Below, one piece after another: positions 17,782 to 25,716 of a stretch of 64,000 nucleotides of DNA (position 1 is the stretch's first letter; the number at the start of each line of letters is the position of its first letter). The stretch lies in assembly GCF_003050905.1 (NCBI RefSeq), contig NZ_QAOT01000009.1; one strand, 5' to 3'. The notes beneath the pieces are model-generated. The model made no database searches and had not been told where the DNA came from. It saw only the letters and a list, made by a program, of their open reading frames with translations. This DNA comes from Cereibacter_A azotoformans. GTDB taxonomy: Bacteria > Pseudomonadota > Alphaproteobacteria > Rhodobacterales > Rhodobacteraceae. The translations under genes and the position numbers were made by a program.

Positions 17782-20294
17782 GGCGCCTCCGCAGCCAGCG
17801 CGCGCACCGCTTCGGCGTCCGGGCAGGCCAGGGCCCGCCGGGCCAGCGCCTGAAGCGCCGGGCGATCGGACTGGCGCAGCCGCTCCTTGACGGCGGGAAT
17901 GTCGCGCGGCGTCATCGACAGCTCCTGCACGCCAAGCCCCGCCAGCAAGGCGGCGCCGAACGGGTCGCCCGCGATGCCGCCGCAGACGCCGACCCAGCGG
18001 CCATGCACCTCGGCGCCCTTCACCGTCAGGTCGATGAGACGAAGGACGGCGGGATGGAGGCTGTCCGCCTCGGCCGCGAGCTGCGGATTCTGGCGGTCGA
18101 TGGCGAGCGCATATTGGGTCAGATCGTTGGTGCCGATCGAAAAGAAGTCGGCGTGGGCCGCCAGTTCGGCCGCCAGCAGCGCGGCCGAGGGCACCTCGAC
18201 CATGATGCCCAGAGGCACAACGGGCGCCGCCAGTTCCTGCCGGATCCGCTCGCAGGTCTCGCGCAATTCCAGCAGTTCGCCGCGCGACGTCACCATCGGG
18301 AACATGACCGATATCTGCGACCCGCTCGCCGCCGCGCGGTAGATCGCGCGCAGCTGCGGCAGAAGCAGGTCGCGGCGGCGCAGCAGCAGCCGCGCGCCGC
18401 GCACGCCAAGGAAGGGATTCTCCTCGCGCGGCAGGTCGAGATGGGCCACCTGCTTGTCGCCGCCGATGTCGAGGGCGCGGATCACCAGCGGCCGCCCCTC
18501 GAGCGCACGGGCCATCGCGCTGTAGGCCTCCATCTGCTCGTCCTCGGTCGGGCTGTCGCTGCGTTCGAGGAAGAGGAACTCGGTGCGCATCAGGCCCACG
18601 CCCTCGGCGCCCTGGTCAAGCGCGAAGGCCGCCTGCTCGGCCAGGTTGATGTTGGCGCCGATGTCGATCCGATGCCCGTCGCGGGTGGTGGCCGGCAGCG
18701 CCCGCGCCTCGGCCGCCCGTGCGCGGCGGGCCTCTTCCGCGGCGATCCAGTCGCGGGCCGAGGCGAGATCCTCCTCGGCCGGATCGAGCCAGAGCCGCCC
18801 CCCATGTCCGTCGATGATGGCCCGCGTGCCACTCTGCAGCCCCTCCACGCCGGCGCCCGCGCCGACGACGGCCGGCAGCCCCAGGGTCCGGGCCAGGATG
18901 GCGGTGTGCGAGGTGGGCCCGCCCAGCGCCGTCACGAGACCCGCGACCCGGTGCGCATCGAGCCCCGCGGCATCCGAGGGCGAGATGTCATCGGCCACGA
19001 GGATCGTGCCCTCGGGCAGGTCCGACAGGCTCGACCGGGCAAAGCGCGCGTCGATATGGGCCAGCACGCGCCGGCCCACGTCGCGCAAGTCGGCCGCGCG
19101 CGCGGCCAGAACCGGATTGCGCAGCGCCGAGAGCCGCGCCGCCATGTCCTCGTAGGCGCGGTGCCACGCCCAGGCGAGACCGTGCCCCTCCACCAGCCAC
19201 TGCGAGGCGAGCGTGATGAGATCGGGATCGGCCAGCAACCCCGCCTGCGCGCGGAAGATCGCCGCGTCCGACTCGCCCAGCCTGCGCGCCGTGTCGTCGG
19301 CGAGCGCGTGGAGTTGTTCGGCCGTCTGCGCGAGCGCGACATGCAGGAGGTCCGCCGCGCGCCCCAGCTCGATCGGCTCGTCAGGGATCTCCATCCCCTC
19401 GGGCTGCATCCGCACGATCCGCCCGATGGCAAGGCCGGGCGCGGCGGGCACGCCCTCGACGGCCTGCGCCGCGCCGGACGGCAGCCAGCCGCCGGCCGCC
19501 GCCGTGGCCCGGCGCTTCTCTTCGGCGCGGGCCGCATCCGCCTTCTCGCGCGCGCTGAGGCCGGTCAGGGTGGCCTTCATGGCGGCCAGCGCCTCGGCCG
19601 CCCCCTGCCCTTCGGCCGAGACCGTCAGCAGGTCGCCCTGCTTCAGCCCGAGGCCCAGAAGCGAGATCATGTTGCGCGCGTCGGCCATCTCCGGGCCGTG
19701 GCGCACCCGGATCCGGCAGGGAAAGCGGCGCGCGGCCTCGGCCCATTCGGTCGCGGGGCGGGCATGGAGCCCGGTGGGGTAATCCATCGTCCAGTCGAAC
19801 CTCTGCGCGAAGTCCGTGGCCGGCTCGCCCGCCGCTTCGCCCCGGGCCGCCAGCCCGTTCAGCGCATCCGACAGGGCCTGCCGGTCGTCGGTGGCCGCCA
19901 GCGCCGCCAGCCGCTCCTCGTCCTGCAGGAGCCGCGTCAGCCGGCGGAGGATGTCGATGTGCCCATCCGACCGCGCGGCGATGGCCACGACGAGGCGGGC
20001 CCGCTCGCCCGCGTTCCACTCGACGCCCTCGCGCACCTGAAGCACCGCGATGGCGTCCTGCAGGATCAGGTCCCGGTCCTCGACCGTGCCGTGCGGGATC
20101 GCGATCCCCTTCCCGAGATAGGTGTTCGAGACCGCCTCGCGCCGCATCATGCTGGCCTCGAAGCCCGATCGCACGCACCCGGCCGCGACAAGGGCCGCCG
20201 CCGCCTGCGCAATGGCCTCGTGCTTCGTGGCCACCTGCGCGTCCAGCGTGATCAGCTCGCGCGGTCCCCGTCCCGGCGCCGTCAATGACGTCAT
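17778..20294 (-). CDS. fruB: Multiphosphoryl transfer protein FPr (EIIA-HPr-EI fusion)
   Basis: An 838-residue fusion that carries phosphate from PEP to FruA. Domains in order are: EIIA-Fru (residues 1-150, phospho-His in GIAIPHGTVEDRD), HPr (about 165-255, phospho-His in PTGLHARPATEW), and enzyme I (about 275-838, phospho-His in GGPTSHTAILARTLGLPA, PEP-binding MRTEFLFLERSDSPTEDEQ and FSIGTNDLTQY). It makes fructose uptake independent of the general PTS proteins, as in Rhodobacter capsulatus. A palindromic operator lies 43 nt upstream of the ATG. Confidence 0.96.
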   Translation of the reverse strand: MTSLTAPGRGPRELITLDAQVATKHEAIAQAAAALVAAGCVRSGFEASMMRREAVSNTYLGKGIAIPHGTVEDRDLILQDAIAVLQVREGVEWNAGERARLVVAIAARSDGHIDILRRLTRLLQDEERLAALAATDDRQALSDALNGLAARGEAAGEPATDFAQRFDWTMDYPTGLHARPATEWAEAARRFPCRIRVRHGPEMADARNMISLLGLGLKQGDLLTVSAEGQGAAEALAAMKATLTGLSAREKADAARAEEKRRATAAAGGWLPSGAAQAVEGVPAAPGLAIGRIVRMQPEGMEIPDEPIELGRAADLLHVALAQTAEQLHALADDTARRLGESDAAIFRAQAGLLADPDLITLASQWLVEGHGLAWAWHRAYEDMAARLSALRNPVLAARAADLRDVGRRVLAHIDARFARSSLSDLPEGTILVADDISPSDAAGLDAHRVAGLVTALGGPTSHTAILARTLGLPAVVGAGAGVEGLQSGTRAIIDGHGGRLWLDPAEEDLASARDWIAAEEARRARAAEARALPATTRDGHRIDIGANINLAEQAAFALDQGAEGVGLMRTEFLFLERSDSPTEDEQMEAYSAMARALEGRPLVIRALDIGGDKQVAHLDLPREENPFLGVRGARLLLRRRDLLLPQLRAIYRAAASGSQISVMFPMVTSRGELLELRETCERIRQELAAPVVPLGIMVEVPSAALLAAELAAHADFFSIGTNDLTQYALAIDRQNPQLAAEADSLHPAVLRLIDLTVKGAEVHGRWVGVCGGIAGDPFGAALLAGLGVQELSMTPRDIPAVKERLRQSDRPALQALARRALACPDAEAVRALAAEAP

Positions 20295-20336
20295 CGACTC
20301 CTCCCCAGATCGCTCATGGATTCACCTTACCGAATT

Positions 20337-20352
20337 GTGGAAACGTTTCCAC
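20337..20352. promoter_or_regulatory. LacI-type palindromic operator upstream of fruB
   Basis: GTGGAAACGTTTCCAC is a perfect 16-bp palindrome with the central CG typical of LacI/GalR-family operators. It lies 43 nt before the fruB start and 107 nt before the divergent regulator gene, so it can serve both. Confidence 0.82.
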
Positions 20353-20442
20353 TGCATTTTTTTCTGTGGAGCCCTTTTTCACCGCCGCTCGGGATCTTCT
20401 TGCCTTGGGAACGCCCGCGCGTCATTCTCGGCGCCGATCCAA

Positions 20443-20458
20443 GTGGAAACGATTGCGC
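20443..20458. promoter_or_regulatory. Second, degenerate operator touching the regulator's start codon
   Basis: GTGGAAACGATTGCGC shares GTGGAAACG plus several right-half positions with the perfect operator 106 nt away. It ends directly before the regulator's ATG, a position that would allow autorepression or DNA looping. Confidence 0.6.
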
Positions 20459-21448
20459 ATGACCGTCAGCATCAAGGATGTCGCCCGTGCGGCGGGCGTT
20501 GCGCCCTCCACCGTTTCGCGGGCGCTGGGAAAGGGGCCCGTCAGCGCGGAAGTGCGGACACTGGTCGAGGCAGCGGTGGCCGCGACGGGATACCGGCCCA
20601 ACCTCTCGGCCCGCCGGCTGCGCTCGCAGGCTCCGACCACCGTGGGTCTGGTGCTGGCCGACATCCGCAACCCGTTCTTCACGCGCCTGAGCTTTGGCGT
20701 CGAGGATGCAGCCTACCGCGCGGGCCTCCGGGTCTTTCTCTGCAACACCGACGAAGACCCGGCGCGCGAGGCGATGCATCTCGAGATGATGGCGGGCGAA
20801 CGGGTGAGCGGGCTGATCCTTGCCCCGACCCGCCAGTTGCAGCCCGAGGCTCTGAAACGGCTCAGGATGCCGGTGGTGCTGGTGGATCGCGACCCGGAAG
20901 GCGCCGGCTGCGATGCCGTCACGCTGGACAACGAGGGGGCGATGCGGGCGCTCGTCGATCATGTGGTGGCGGGCGGGCGGCGGCGGATCTCGGGCCTCTT
21001 CGGGGCGAACAGCTTCACCGGCGAGGCGCGGGCCGCAGGTTTCGCTCGGGCGATGGCGCGCCACGGGCTGCCCGCGCTTGTCCACCACGCGCCGCCCAAT
21101 GCGGCCGCCGGCTATGCCGCCCTCGCCGACTGGCTCGGGCACGAACAGCCCGAGGCCCTGATCGTGAGCAACGGGCTCTTTCTCGAGGCGGCGGTGCGCT
21201 TCTGCCATGACCGCGGCCTGTCCATCCCGCGCGATCTGGCGCTTGCCGGCGTGGACGACGATCCTTGGACGGGCATCGTCAATCCGGGCCTGACGGTGCT
21301 GCGCCAACCGGCCGAAGCGATGGGCCGCGAGGCGCTCTCGCTCTTGCTCGCCCGGCTCGATGCGCCGGAGCGCCCCCGCCGCAAGCTGGTGCTGGACAGC
21401 GAGCTTGTGCCCCGGGCCTCGACGGCCGACCGGCGCGGCGGCGCCTGA
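20459..21448 (+). CDS. fruR: LacI family transcriptional regulator of the fru operon
   Basis: A 329-residue repressor. The N-terminal helix-turn-helix is VSIKDVARAAGVAPSTVSRA (residues 3-22) followed by YRPNLSARRLRSQ, the hinge region. A periplasmic-binding-protein-like effector domain begins TTVGLVLADIRNPFFTRL. ATG 20459 places the HTH at the usual position, although the frame stays open upstream. It is divergent from fruB, with operators matching LacI-type sites in the gap. Fructose-1-phosphate is the likely effector, by analogy with other fru regulators. The gene symbol rests on this context. Confidence 0.88.
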   Translation: MTVSIKDVARAAGVAPSTVSRALGKGPVSAEVRTLVEAAVAATGYRPNLSARRLRSQAPTTVGLVLADIRNPFFTRLSFGVEDAAYRAGLRVFLCNTDEDPAREAMHLEMMAGERVSGLILAPTRQLQPEALKRLRMPVVLVDRDPEGAGCDAVTLDNEGAMRALVDHVVAGGRRRISGLFGANSFTGEARAAGFARAMARHGLPALVHHAPPNAAAGYAALADWLGHEQPEALIVSNGLFLEAAVRFCHDRGLSIPRDLALAGVDDDPWTGIVNPGLTVLRQPAEAMGREALSLLLARLDAPERPRRKLVLDSELVPRASTADRRGGA

Positions 21449-21493
21449 AGACGAAGACCGGAACAGGCGCGCGGCCTTCCGTGACGGCAGGCA

Positions 21494-21519
21494 GGAACAG
21501 GCCGCCGCGCCCCTTGTTT
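21494..21519 (+). promoter_or_regulatory. GGAAC-N16-TGTTT promoter-like element
   Basis: GGAAC at 21494-21498, then 16 bases, then TGTTT at 21515-21519. It resembles the EcfG-type consensus GGAAC-N16/17-CGTT and lies 28 nt before a 30-codon membrane ORF. It is the weakest member of a group of five such elements in 21.4-25.2 kb. Confidence 0.5.
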
Positions 21520-21547
21520 CCGCAGCATCCCAAGCTGCGAGGCACCC

Positions 21548-21640
21548 ATGGAACCGAAGGACAAGGGCCTCTTCGTGCTCCTGCTTTTCGCGCTCAGCGC
21601 GACATCGGCGGGCATGATCGTCAACGTCTGGCCCTATTGA
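21548..21640 (+). CDS. 30-residue membrane peptide
   Basis: A very short ORF (starts MEPKDKGLFVLLLFALSATS, ends IVNVWPY) with one transmembrane segment and a charged N-terminus. The Shine-Dalgarno is poor (GCGAGG upstream). Support comes from its composition and from a promoter-like GGAAC-N16-TGTTT 28 nt upstream, shared in type with the stress genes that follow. Function unknown; tiny membrane proteins of this kind often modulate larger membrane partners or envelope stress responses. Confidence 0.5.
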   Translation: MEPKDKGLFVLLLFALSATSAGMIVNVWPY

Positions 21641-21672
21641 CCCGACCGAAGCGGCGGCCCACAGGCCCCGAC

Positions 21673-22575
21673 TCACGCCCGGCGCAGGGATGACCTTGGC
21701 GCCGGCGCGGCAAAGGCGCTGACCACGGCCTCGCGCACCGCCTGCGGCATCGCGTGATGGATCGCATGACCCGCTCCGGGGCAGCGGATGATCCGCAGAT
21801 GCTCGACCCGCGCCTCGAGCCAGGGCAGGTGCCACTCGGGATCGGCCGTGCGGTCGCCCGTTCCGACGACGGCCGTGGTCGGAATGCGGATGCAAAGCCG
21901 GTCCTGGGCCGCTTCCATCGTGTCGTTGAACTGCACGAGCTCGGCCCCCGCCGTCAGGACCGACTCCGGCTGCACGGCGTGTTCGAGCGGGAAATACTCC
22001 ATCCAGGGCGGCACACCGTTTGGCGCCATCATGGTCTGCAGGATGCTGTGGCGGAAGAAGGGAAGGATCCGGGGGATCAGCGGCCGGACAAGCGCCCCGA
22101 AGCGCGGCGCCGCGGCGAGGCGCAAGGCCGGCATCCACCGCTCGGGCGTGGGCCGGCAGAAAGGGGCCAGCAGAACCAGCCCGGTCAGCCGCCGCGGGCT
22201 GCGCTGCGCGAGGCAGAGCGCCGCGCCCGCGGCCAGCGAATGCGCCACCAGCCCGCAGCGCCCGACCGAAAGCGCCTCGATGAACCGGCCGAGCCAGCGG
22301 GCAAGGCCTTGCGGATCGTTCCGCCCGTCTCGCAGCGGCGCGCTGTAGCCATAGCCGGGCCGGTCGGGCGCGATCCAGCGCAGGCCCGGCACCTCGGGGA
22401 AGGCGCGCAGGATCTCTTCGCCGAGGCTGCCGTTGCCATGCAGGAGCACGACCGGCAGGCCGTGCCCCAGGCTGTGATAGTGGACGCCGCGCCCGTCCAC
22501 GCTGATCACGTCCCCGATCAGGGGCCGTGACCGCTTCGTCAGGGAGGCGGGGCCGGAGCCGGCATGCGACAGCAC
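21673..22575 (-). CDS. Alpha/beta hydrolase
   Basis: A 300-residue alpha/beta-hydrolase-fold protein. The oxyanion region is VVLLHGNGSLGEE, the nucleophile elbow is GLVAHSLAAGAALCLAQ (Ser in H-S-L), the acid lies near VVGTGDRTADPEWH and the catalytic His is in GAGHAIHHAMP. The elbow AHSLA differs from the usual G-x-S-x-G. Start at GTG 22575, preceded by GAGAGGGG at 7 nt; the open frame further upstream is antisense to other signal. It starts 14 nt after the DUF378 stop and is probably co-transcribed with it. Substrate unknown. Confidence 0.85.
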   Translation of the reverse strand: MLSHAGSGPASLTKRSRPLIGDVISVDGRGVHYHSLGHGLPVVLLHGNGSLGEEILRAFPEVPGLRWIAPDRPGYGYSAPLRDGRNDPQGLARWLGRFIEALSVGRCGLVAHSLAAGAALCLAQRSPRRLTGLVLLAPFCRPTPERWMPALRLAAAPRFGALVRPLIPRILPFFRHSILQTMMAPNGVPPWMEYFPLEHAVQPESVLTAGAELVQFNDTMEAAQDRLCIRIPTTAVVGTGDRTADPEWHLPWLEARVEHLRIIRCPGAGHAIHHAMPQAVREAVVSAFAAPAPRSSLRRA

Positions 22576-22588
22576 GGGACGACCCCTC

Positions 22589-22840
22589 TCAGGGCCGCGG
22601 GCCGCGCGGATGGCTGGTGCCGCGTTCCGCCGCAACCTCGCCGCTCTTGGCGGCCTTGAAGAAGACCACGAGTTGCCAGATGGCCGAGAGACCGACGAGA
22701 ATATAGACGATCCGCGCGAGGATCGCGGTCTGCCCGCCGAAGATGGCGGCCACGAGATCGAACTGGAAGAGGCCGACAAGCAGCCAGTTCAGTCCGCCCA
22801 CGATGATCAGGCACAGGGTAACGAGGTTCAGGCCGTGCAT
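22589..22840 (-). CDS. DUF378 family small membrane protein
   Basis: An 83-residue protein with two hydrophobic segments: NLVTLCLIIVGGLNWLLVGL, containing the GGLNW motif of DUF378, and ARIVYILVGLSAIWQLVVFF. DUF378 proteins are small membrane proteins of unknown function. ATG 22840 has AGGACAAGCC upstream. A GGAAC-N16-GGTTC element 48 nt upstream suggests stress-type control. It probably forms an operon with the downstream hydrolase. Confidence 0.85.
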   Translation of the reverse strand: MHGLNLVTLCLIIVGGLNWLLVGLFQFDLVAAIFGGQTAILARIVYILVGLSAIWQLVVFFKAAKSGEVAAERGTSHPRGPRP

Positions 22841-22887
22841 GGCTTGTCCTTCCTGGGATGAGGTCTGCAACAGGGAGAGAGGGACGT

Positions 22888-22913
22888 GAACCGCACCGGG
22901 CCCCCAAAGTTCC
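22888..22913 (-). promoter_or_regulatory. GGAAC-N16-GGTTC promoter element (DUF378/hydrolase)
   Basis: On the minus strand GGAAC (22913-22909) and GGTTC (22892-22888) are separated by 16 bases, with the -10-like box 47 nt before the start codon. It has the same spacing and boxes as the elements before the catalase and DUF892 genes. Confidence 0.65.
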
Positions 22914-23008
22914 CGGTCCGCCCGCGCCTGCCGGCGGGCGCGGATCCGCCACGCAGGGCCGCCGCCGCGGTGGGACGCGCGCTCCGGGGCGAAGATGCCC
23001 CGGGGCCC

Positions 23009-23034
23009 GGAACAACGGCCGCTGACGCCGGTTC
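23009..23034 (+). promoter_or_regulatory. GGAAC-N16-GGTTC promoter element (Mn-catalase)
   Basis: GGAAC at 23009-23013, 16 bases, GGTTC at 23030-23034; the catalase ATG follows 29 nt later. It is likely the promoter for the catalase and HIRAN genes. Confidence 0.65.
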
Positions 23035-23063
23035 TCGGGCGGCTCGCAACAGGAGGATCACAC

Positions 23064-23888
23064 ATGTTTTATGTCGACAAGAGGCTGCAGTTTCCGGTCC
23101 GGGTCGAGACCCCGAACCCGGTCTTTGCCCGTGCGCTTCAGCAGGCGATCGGCGGCGTCGAGGGCGAGATCCGGGTGGCCATGCAGTATTTCTTCCAGGC
23201 CTGCGGGGCGCGGGGCAATCCCAAGTATCGCGACCTGTTGATGAACACCGCCGCCGAGGAGCTTGGACATATCGAGATGCTGGCCACGGCCGTCGCGCTG
23301 AACCTCGAGGGCGCGCCGCTGTCGCTGCAGGAAGAGGCCGCGGCCGATCCGGTGGCGGGGGCGGTCATGGGAGGGATCAACCTCAAGAACCTGCTCTCGG
23401 CCGGGCTGTCGGCCATGCCCGTGGACAGCGACGGCGTGCCGTTCGACATGTCGCACATCTATGCCAGCGGCAACATCGCCGCGGACATGGGCGCCAACGT
23501 GACCGCCGAATCGACCGGCCGGATCCTCGCCACGCGGCTTTACAACATGACGAACGACCCGGGCATGAAGGAGATGCTGGCCTTCCTGATCGCGCGCGAC
23601 ACGATGCACCAGAACCAGTGGCTCGCCGCGCTGGAAGAGCTGGGTGGCCACGAGACCGTCTATCCGATCCCCAACAGCTTCCCGCAGTCCGAAGAGAACC
23701 AGGACTTCAGCTACGCCTTCCTCGGGTTCCAGCGCGATGGAAGCGAGCCGGTGCAGGGCCGCTGGAGCGAGGGCGCCTCGATCGACGGCAACGGCACCTT
23801 CACCTCGCGCCCGATGGAGCCCATGGGCGAAGAGCCGAACCTCGGCCCGGCGCGCGAGAACAGCGGCGCGCAGGCCGAACAGCTGTAG
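23064..23888 (+). CDS. Manganese catalase family protein
   Basis: A 274-residue non-heme dimanganese catalase-like protein that removes hydrogen peroxide. The four-helix metal site is visible: E35 (GGVEGEIRVAMQYFFQA), the E66-x-x-H69 pair (AAEELGHIEM), and later a glutamate in NVTAESTGR and a histidine in ARDTMHQNQW. Following the catalytic domain is a short C-terminal tail. ATG 23064 follows AGGAGGATCAC. A stress-type promoter precedes it, and the HIRAN-like gene follows 10 nt after its stop. Confidence 0.94.
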   Translation: MFYVDKRLQFPVRVETPNPVFARALQQAIGGVEGEIRVAMQYFFQACGARGNPKYRDLLMNTAAEELGHIEMLATAVALNLEGAPLSLQEEAAADPVAGAVMGGINLKNLLSAGLSAMPVDSDGVPFDMSHIYASGNIAADMGANVTAESTGRILATRLYNMTNDPGMKEMLAFLIARDTMHQNQWLAALEELGGHETVYPIPNSFPQSEENQDFSYAFLGFQRDGSEPVQGRWSEGASIDGNGTFTSRPMEPMGEEPNLGPARENSGAQAEQL

Positions 23889-23898
23889 GAGGCACCTC

Positions 23899-24261
23899 GT
23901 GGACCGCAGACATCTGCTTCTGGCCGGCGGAGGGGCGCTGGCCGCCCTTCCGCTTGCGGCGGCCCCGCGTGCCACCGGGGGGATTCCCGTGCTCGAGACC
24001 TACATCGCCAGCCGCGACCGCTTCCCGGCCGCCCCGCCGCCGCGGCCGGGCGAGCGGCTCCGGCTGCGGCGCGATCCCGCGCGCGGCTTCGATCCGCGCT
24101 CGGTGCGGGTGGAACGCGCCTCGGGGGAAGCCCTGGGCTATCTGCCCGGACAGCCGGTGCAGATCCTCGCCGCGCTCATGGATCGCGGCGCCGAGGCCCA
24201 TGCGCTGGCCGAGGAGGGCGGCGGGCTTCGCATCTATCTCCACCTGCCGCAGGCCATCTGA
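23899..24261 (+). CDS. Exported HIRAN-like domain protein
   Basis: A 120-residue protein starting at GTG 23899 behind a strong AGGAGG. The N-terminus VDRRHLLLAGGGALAALPLA carries twin arginines and a hydrophobic core, resembling a Tat signal. The mature part (LRLRRDPARGFDPRSVRVE, then SGEALGYLPGQPVQILAALM) follows the HIRAN pattern of domains found in DNA-repair helicases and as stand-alone proteins. An exported HIRAN protein is unusual; it is co-transcribed with Mn-catalase. Function unknown. Confidence 0.72.
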   Translation: MDRRHLLLAGGGALAALPLAAAPRATGGIPVLETYIASRDRFPAAPPPRPGERLRLRRDPARGFDPRSVRVERASGEALGYLPGQPVQILAALMDRGAEAHALAEEGGGLRIYLHLPQAI

Positions 24262-24266
24262 CGCGC

Positions 24267-24295
24267 GGGGCCGGCCCCTTGGCAGGGCCGGCCCC
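24267..24295. terminator. Hairpin between convergent genes
   Basis: GGGGCCGGCCC (24267-24277) and GGGCCGGCCCC (24285-24295) form an 11-bp perfect stem with a 7-nt loop, between the HIRAN gene (+) and the DUF892 gene (-). There is no U-tract on either side, so termination strength is uncertain. Confidence 0.5.
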
Positions 24296-24346
24296 ATGAT
24301 CCGGCGGGCGGCGGCTCGGCGCCGTCCCGACCTTCCGGCGCCACCG

Positions 24347-24853
24347 TCACACGTCGGCGCGCATGCCACCGGCCTTCAGCGAGAGATAGGTGCTCGTCAC
24401 CTGCGGCAGATGCTCGGCGATCCAGGCGGCCATGCGCTTCTCCTCATCGAGGCTCTGCTGCAGCAGCTCCGTCGCCGAGGTCTCGCCATTCTCGCGCGCC
24501 ATGGTCAACAGCATCGTGTAGGCGGCGATCTCGTAATTCTCGAAGGCCAGGTTCGCCATCGAGTTCTTCAGGATCTCGTCCTGGGCCGGCACATGCCCAA
24601 GGGCGGCCATGCTGCCCATGGCCGAGAGGAACATGTCCTTCATCCCCGAGGGGCTTTCCTCGACCATGCCAAGGATCTGCTTGAGACGCTCGACCTGGCC
24701 CTCCGTCTCGGTGATGTGCTGCTGCAGCATGGCCGAAACATCGGGATAGTGCTCCAGCCGGTTCAACTGCGGCTGCATGATAGACAAGGCCTGCTTTTCC
24801 ATCGCATGAGCGTTCTTCAGCCCTTCGATGAAAGTTTGACGCATCACGTCCAT
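24347..24853 (-). CDS. DUF892 ferritin-like protein (YciE/YciF family)
   Basis: A 168-residue four-helix protein. Metal-ligand-type positions typical of the family are visible in NAHAMEKQALSIMQ, QQHITETEGQVERL and AFENYEIAAYTMLLTMA, then LDEEKRMAAWIAEHL. YciE/YciF proteins are rubrerythrin-like and stress-induced; their reaction is not established. An in-frame GTG at 24874 was rejected because AAGGAG sits 8 nt before ATG 24853. A GGAAC-N16-GGTTC element lies 29 nt upstream. Confidence 0.9.
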   Translation of the reverse strand: MDVMRQTFIEGLKNAHAMEKQALSIMQPQLNRLEHYPDVSAMLQQHITETEGQVERLKQILGMVEESPSGMKDMFLSAMGSMAALGHVPAQDEILKNSMANLAFENYEIAAYTMLLTMARENGETSATELLQQSLDEEKRMAAWIAEHLPQVTSTYLSLKAGGMRADV

Positions 24854-24881
24854 GTTGGGGTCTCCTTGTGCCACTGCCCCC

Positions 24882-24907
24882 GAACCGACGGGAAGCTGGG
24901 AAGTTCC
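24882..24907 (-). promoter_or_regulatory. GGAAC-N16-GGTTC promoter element (DUF892)
   Basis: On the minus strand GGAAC (24907-24903) and GGTTC (24886-24882) are 16 bases apart, 28 nt before the DUF892 start codon. Confidence 0.65.
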
Positions 24908-25087
24908 GCATCATGGACCACCTGACGCTGCTTCCCCTTCTCGTGCCTGCCCTTTCGGGATCCGGCCGCATGGCCCACAGCCGCTGACCGGCGCCGCGGC
25001 GCCGCACCCCGCTGAAAAGTACTCGCCCCGCTTGCGCCGCGCCGGGAGGATCCTCAGGTCAATCTTGGGAGAGACCGGCGAGCGACA

Positions 25088-25114
25088 GGAACCTCAGGGC
25101 CTGCGCCGGGGTTC
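25088..25114 (+). promoter_or_regulatory. GGAAC-N17-GGTTC promoter element (response regulator)
   Basis: GGAAC at 25088-25092, 17 bases, GGTTC at 25110-25114, 20 nt before the response-regulator start. One base longer than the other elements, still within the 16-17 nt spacing reported for EcfG-type promoters. Confidence 0.58.
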
Positions 25115-25134
25115 CCTCGTCGGAGGAGATGACC

Positions 25135-25578
25135 ATGAACATGGGGTTGCAGAAGGGCTTGCTGGCGGGCCTTGCCGTGCTGGTCGTCGAGGACGACTAT
25201 TTCCTCGCCCATGAACTTGCCGAGATTCTCGAGGCCGAGGGGGCACAGGTCTCGGGCCCGGCCGGCACCCTGACCGAGGCCATGGATCTCGCCAGCCGCG
25301 CGCCGCTGGATGCGGCCGTTCTGGATGTGAACCTTCGTCATCTGACGGTGCAGCCGGTGATCGAGGTGCTGGCACGCCGGGACATCCCCGTGCTTCTCCT
25401 GACGGGGGCCGATGTCGCCTCGCTGCCGCCGGACCTGTGCCGACAGCCCATCATGAGCAAACCCGTGGACGATCGCGCGCTCGTGGCCCGCCTGGCCGCC
25501 TTCGCGCGACCGTCGGCCGATATTCCCGATCCCGCCCAGGCCGTGCCTCTCAGCCCGCGGAAATCTCCGCCGGTGTGA
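25135..25578 (+). CDS. Single-domain response regulator
   Basis: A 147-residue receiver-only protein. Acidic pocket residues are in VLVVEDDYFLA, the phospho-acceptor aspartate is in AAVLDVNLR (about residue 65), the Thr is in LLLTGAD and the conserved Lys is in PIMSKPVDD. It has no output domain and a Pro-rich tail. ATG 25135 is preferred to ATG 25129 because GGAGGAG sits 6 nt upstream of it. Receiver-only proteins often act in phosphorelays; here a stress-type promoter and stress neighbours suggest a regulator or phosphate sink in that pathway (inference). Confidence 0.87.
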   Translation: MNMGLQKGLLAGLAVLVVEDDYFLAHELAEILEAEGAQVSGPAGTLTEAMDLASRAPLDAAVLDVNLRHLTVQPVIEVLARRDIPVLLLTGADVASLPPDLCRQPIMSKPVDDRALVARLAAFARPSADIPDPAQAVPLSPRKSPPV

Positions 25579-25716
25579 CATGGTCACGCCTTGGCGGCGG
25601 ACATATCCCCTATCAGCGGGTGTGGCGCGTCATCCGGCAGGACGCGGCGAGGGTCCGCGGATGCCGCGCCCGGCCGCCGTCCGCCGATGCCGCACAGGAT
25701 CGAAAGGGAGAGGAAG

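Noticed and set aside
18003..20288. Long rightward open frame antisense to fruB
   Set aside because: Third-position GC bias of the high-GC fruB gene keeps the antisense frame open; the protein is Arg/His-rich without any domain, while the leftward frame is a complete FPr protein.
22886..24925. 679-codon rightward frame across the catalase region
   Set aside because: It is in a different frame from the catalase and HIRAN proteins and consists of Arg/Gly-rich shadow sequence.
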